Assembly: GCA_002842195.1 (NCBI GenBank)
Contig: PHCL01000084.1
Location: forward strand, 1 to 6,344
Length of the DNA: 6,344 nucleotides
Direction: 5' to 3'
From: Betaproteobacteria bacterium HGW-Betaproteobacteria-20
Lineage (GTDB): Bacteria > Pseudomonadota > Gammaproteobacteria > Burkholderiales > Methylophilaceae
Below are positions 5,723 to 6,344 of the stretch, piece by piece; position 1 is the stretch's first letter, and each line of letters begins with the position of its first letter. Under the pieces are notes generated by a model. That model had not been told where the DNA came from. It searched no databases and saw nothing but the letters and a program-made list of their open reading frames with translations. Position numbers and translations under genes: made by a program.

Positions 5723-6344
5723 CTATTCTTCCACTAGCAAATCCGGAATATGCCCGAAAGCAATACGCATGGGCGCAGCTTTTAGCGCCGCATGTGCACC
5801 ACCAAAATAAATGGTGTTTTTGCCAAATTTTAAATTGAGCGTATCTATCGCCTGATTGAGTTTTTTCTCATTTTCAAGCGGCTCTATCTGAAATAAGTCG
5901 CGCGCCACCTCATCTGCCGTCACCAAGCCTGAAAAAGACACGCCGACAGCAAAAGGTTCATGTTTGGTTTTTGGGTAATGTTGCAAAAAACTTTCTAACG
6001 CTTCAGTCAGTTGCAAAGTGCTGTCGGTTGGCGAAACAGCATTTTCCATACGCCAACTGGGTATATCTCTAAACTTCACTTTAATGCCGATTTTTGAAGC
6101 AAGTAAATCATAACTGCGCATGCGCATACAGGCTTTTTGCAACAGGCGATGCATTACCGCTTTTACGCCGGCTTCATTGCGCTGCTCGGGCGGCAACACG
6201 TGCGAATGCCCTAAACTGCTCCGTGCATTTTTTGCATAATACGGCTCCAGGCCGCGCAGTTTATCGTACATGCGCTCGCCTTCTATGCTGCCCCATGCTG
6301 TTTGCAACTGCTGGCGATTAGCCGCATACAGTTGCTCTACTGTG
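5723..6344 (-). CDS. Y-family DNA polymerase, C-terminal part (runs off right edge)
   Basis: The frame is open from the right edge to TAG at 5725-5723, giving 206 residues; the true start and the catalytic palm lie outside the window. The fragment begins in the thumb-like region (TVEQLYAANRQQL, then WGSIEGERMYDKLRGL). It continues through the linker RSSLGHSHVLPPEQR (41-55), which leads into the little-finger DNA-binding domain (LLQKACMRMR, VGVSFSGLV, LNLKFGKNTIYFGGAH) and ends soon after IAFGHIPD. This matches the impB/mucB/samB (IMS) group of translesion polymerases. No C-terminal beta-clamp-binding peptide is obvious in the last residues (IPDLLVEE). It could be labelled UmuC-like or DinB-like; without the palm the subgroup cannot be fixed, so no symbol is given. 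It converges on the pentapeptide gene with a 114-bp gap, and no terminator on its own strand is visible. Confidence 0.85.
   Translation of the reverse strand, partial: TVEQLYAANRQQLQTAWGSIEGERMYDKLRGLEPYYAKNARSSLGHSHVLPPEQRNEAGVKAVMHRLLQKACMRMRSYDLLASKIGIKVKFRDIPSWRMENAVSPTDSTLQLTEALESFLQHYPKTKHEPFAVGVSFSGLVTADEVARDLFQIEPLENEKKLNQAIDTLNLKFGKNTIYFGGAHAALKAAPMRIAFGHIPDLLVEE

Overview
The window reads as ordinary chromosome from a moderately AT-rich Gram-negative proteobacterium. A betaproteobacterium is most likely, possibly a methylotroph of the Methylophilaceae type. This placement is an inference from protein style (an RpfE-type protein beside recJ, a glycine-zipper envelope protein) and base composition; no rRNA or other marker is present to confirm it. 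I see no tRNA, rRNA, CRISPR array, insertion sequence, phage gene or attachment site.

Left half (1-3408): three genes lie on the minus strand in the order rpfE-type gene, recJ, nnrD. nnrD (ADP-dependent NAD(P)H-hydrate dehydratase) runs off the left edge. recJ (single-strand 5'-3' exonuclease) is complete with all its motifs. The gene upstream of it is an RpfE-type, phosphoglycerate-mutase-like protein. The gaps are 93 bp (rpfE to recJ) and about 160 bp (recJ to nnrD), so these genes may or may not be one transcript. The second gap holds two adjacent short tandem duplications.

Middle (3409-5700): two exported proteins are transcribed away from each other out of a 345-bp intergenic region. 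The minus-strand gene encodes a glycine-zipper envelope protein with a good promoter, a strong ribosome binding site and a textbook intrinsic terminator. The plus-strand gene encodes a secreted protein that joins a degenerate YHS-like segment to a long pentapeptide-repeat beta-helix and ends in a CxxC; it too ends at a strong terminator. Their shared control region contains a palindrome resembling a Fur box and a second palindrome placed where a class II activator would bind.

Right edge (5723-6344): the C-terminal third or so of a Y-family (translesion) DNA polymerase on the minus strand, converging on the pentapeptide gene and running off the right edge.

I do not see a convincing new multi-gene system. 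The least ordinary item is the secreted YHS-like/pentapeptide/CxxC protein and its control region. The DNA repair genes (recJ and the polymerase) are separated by unrelated envelope genes and probably do not form one unit.
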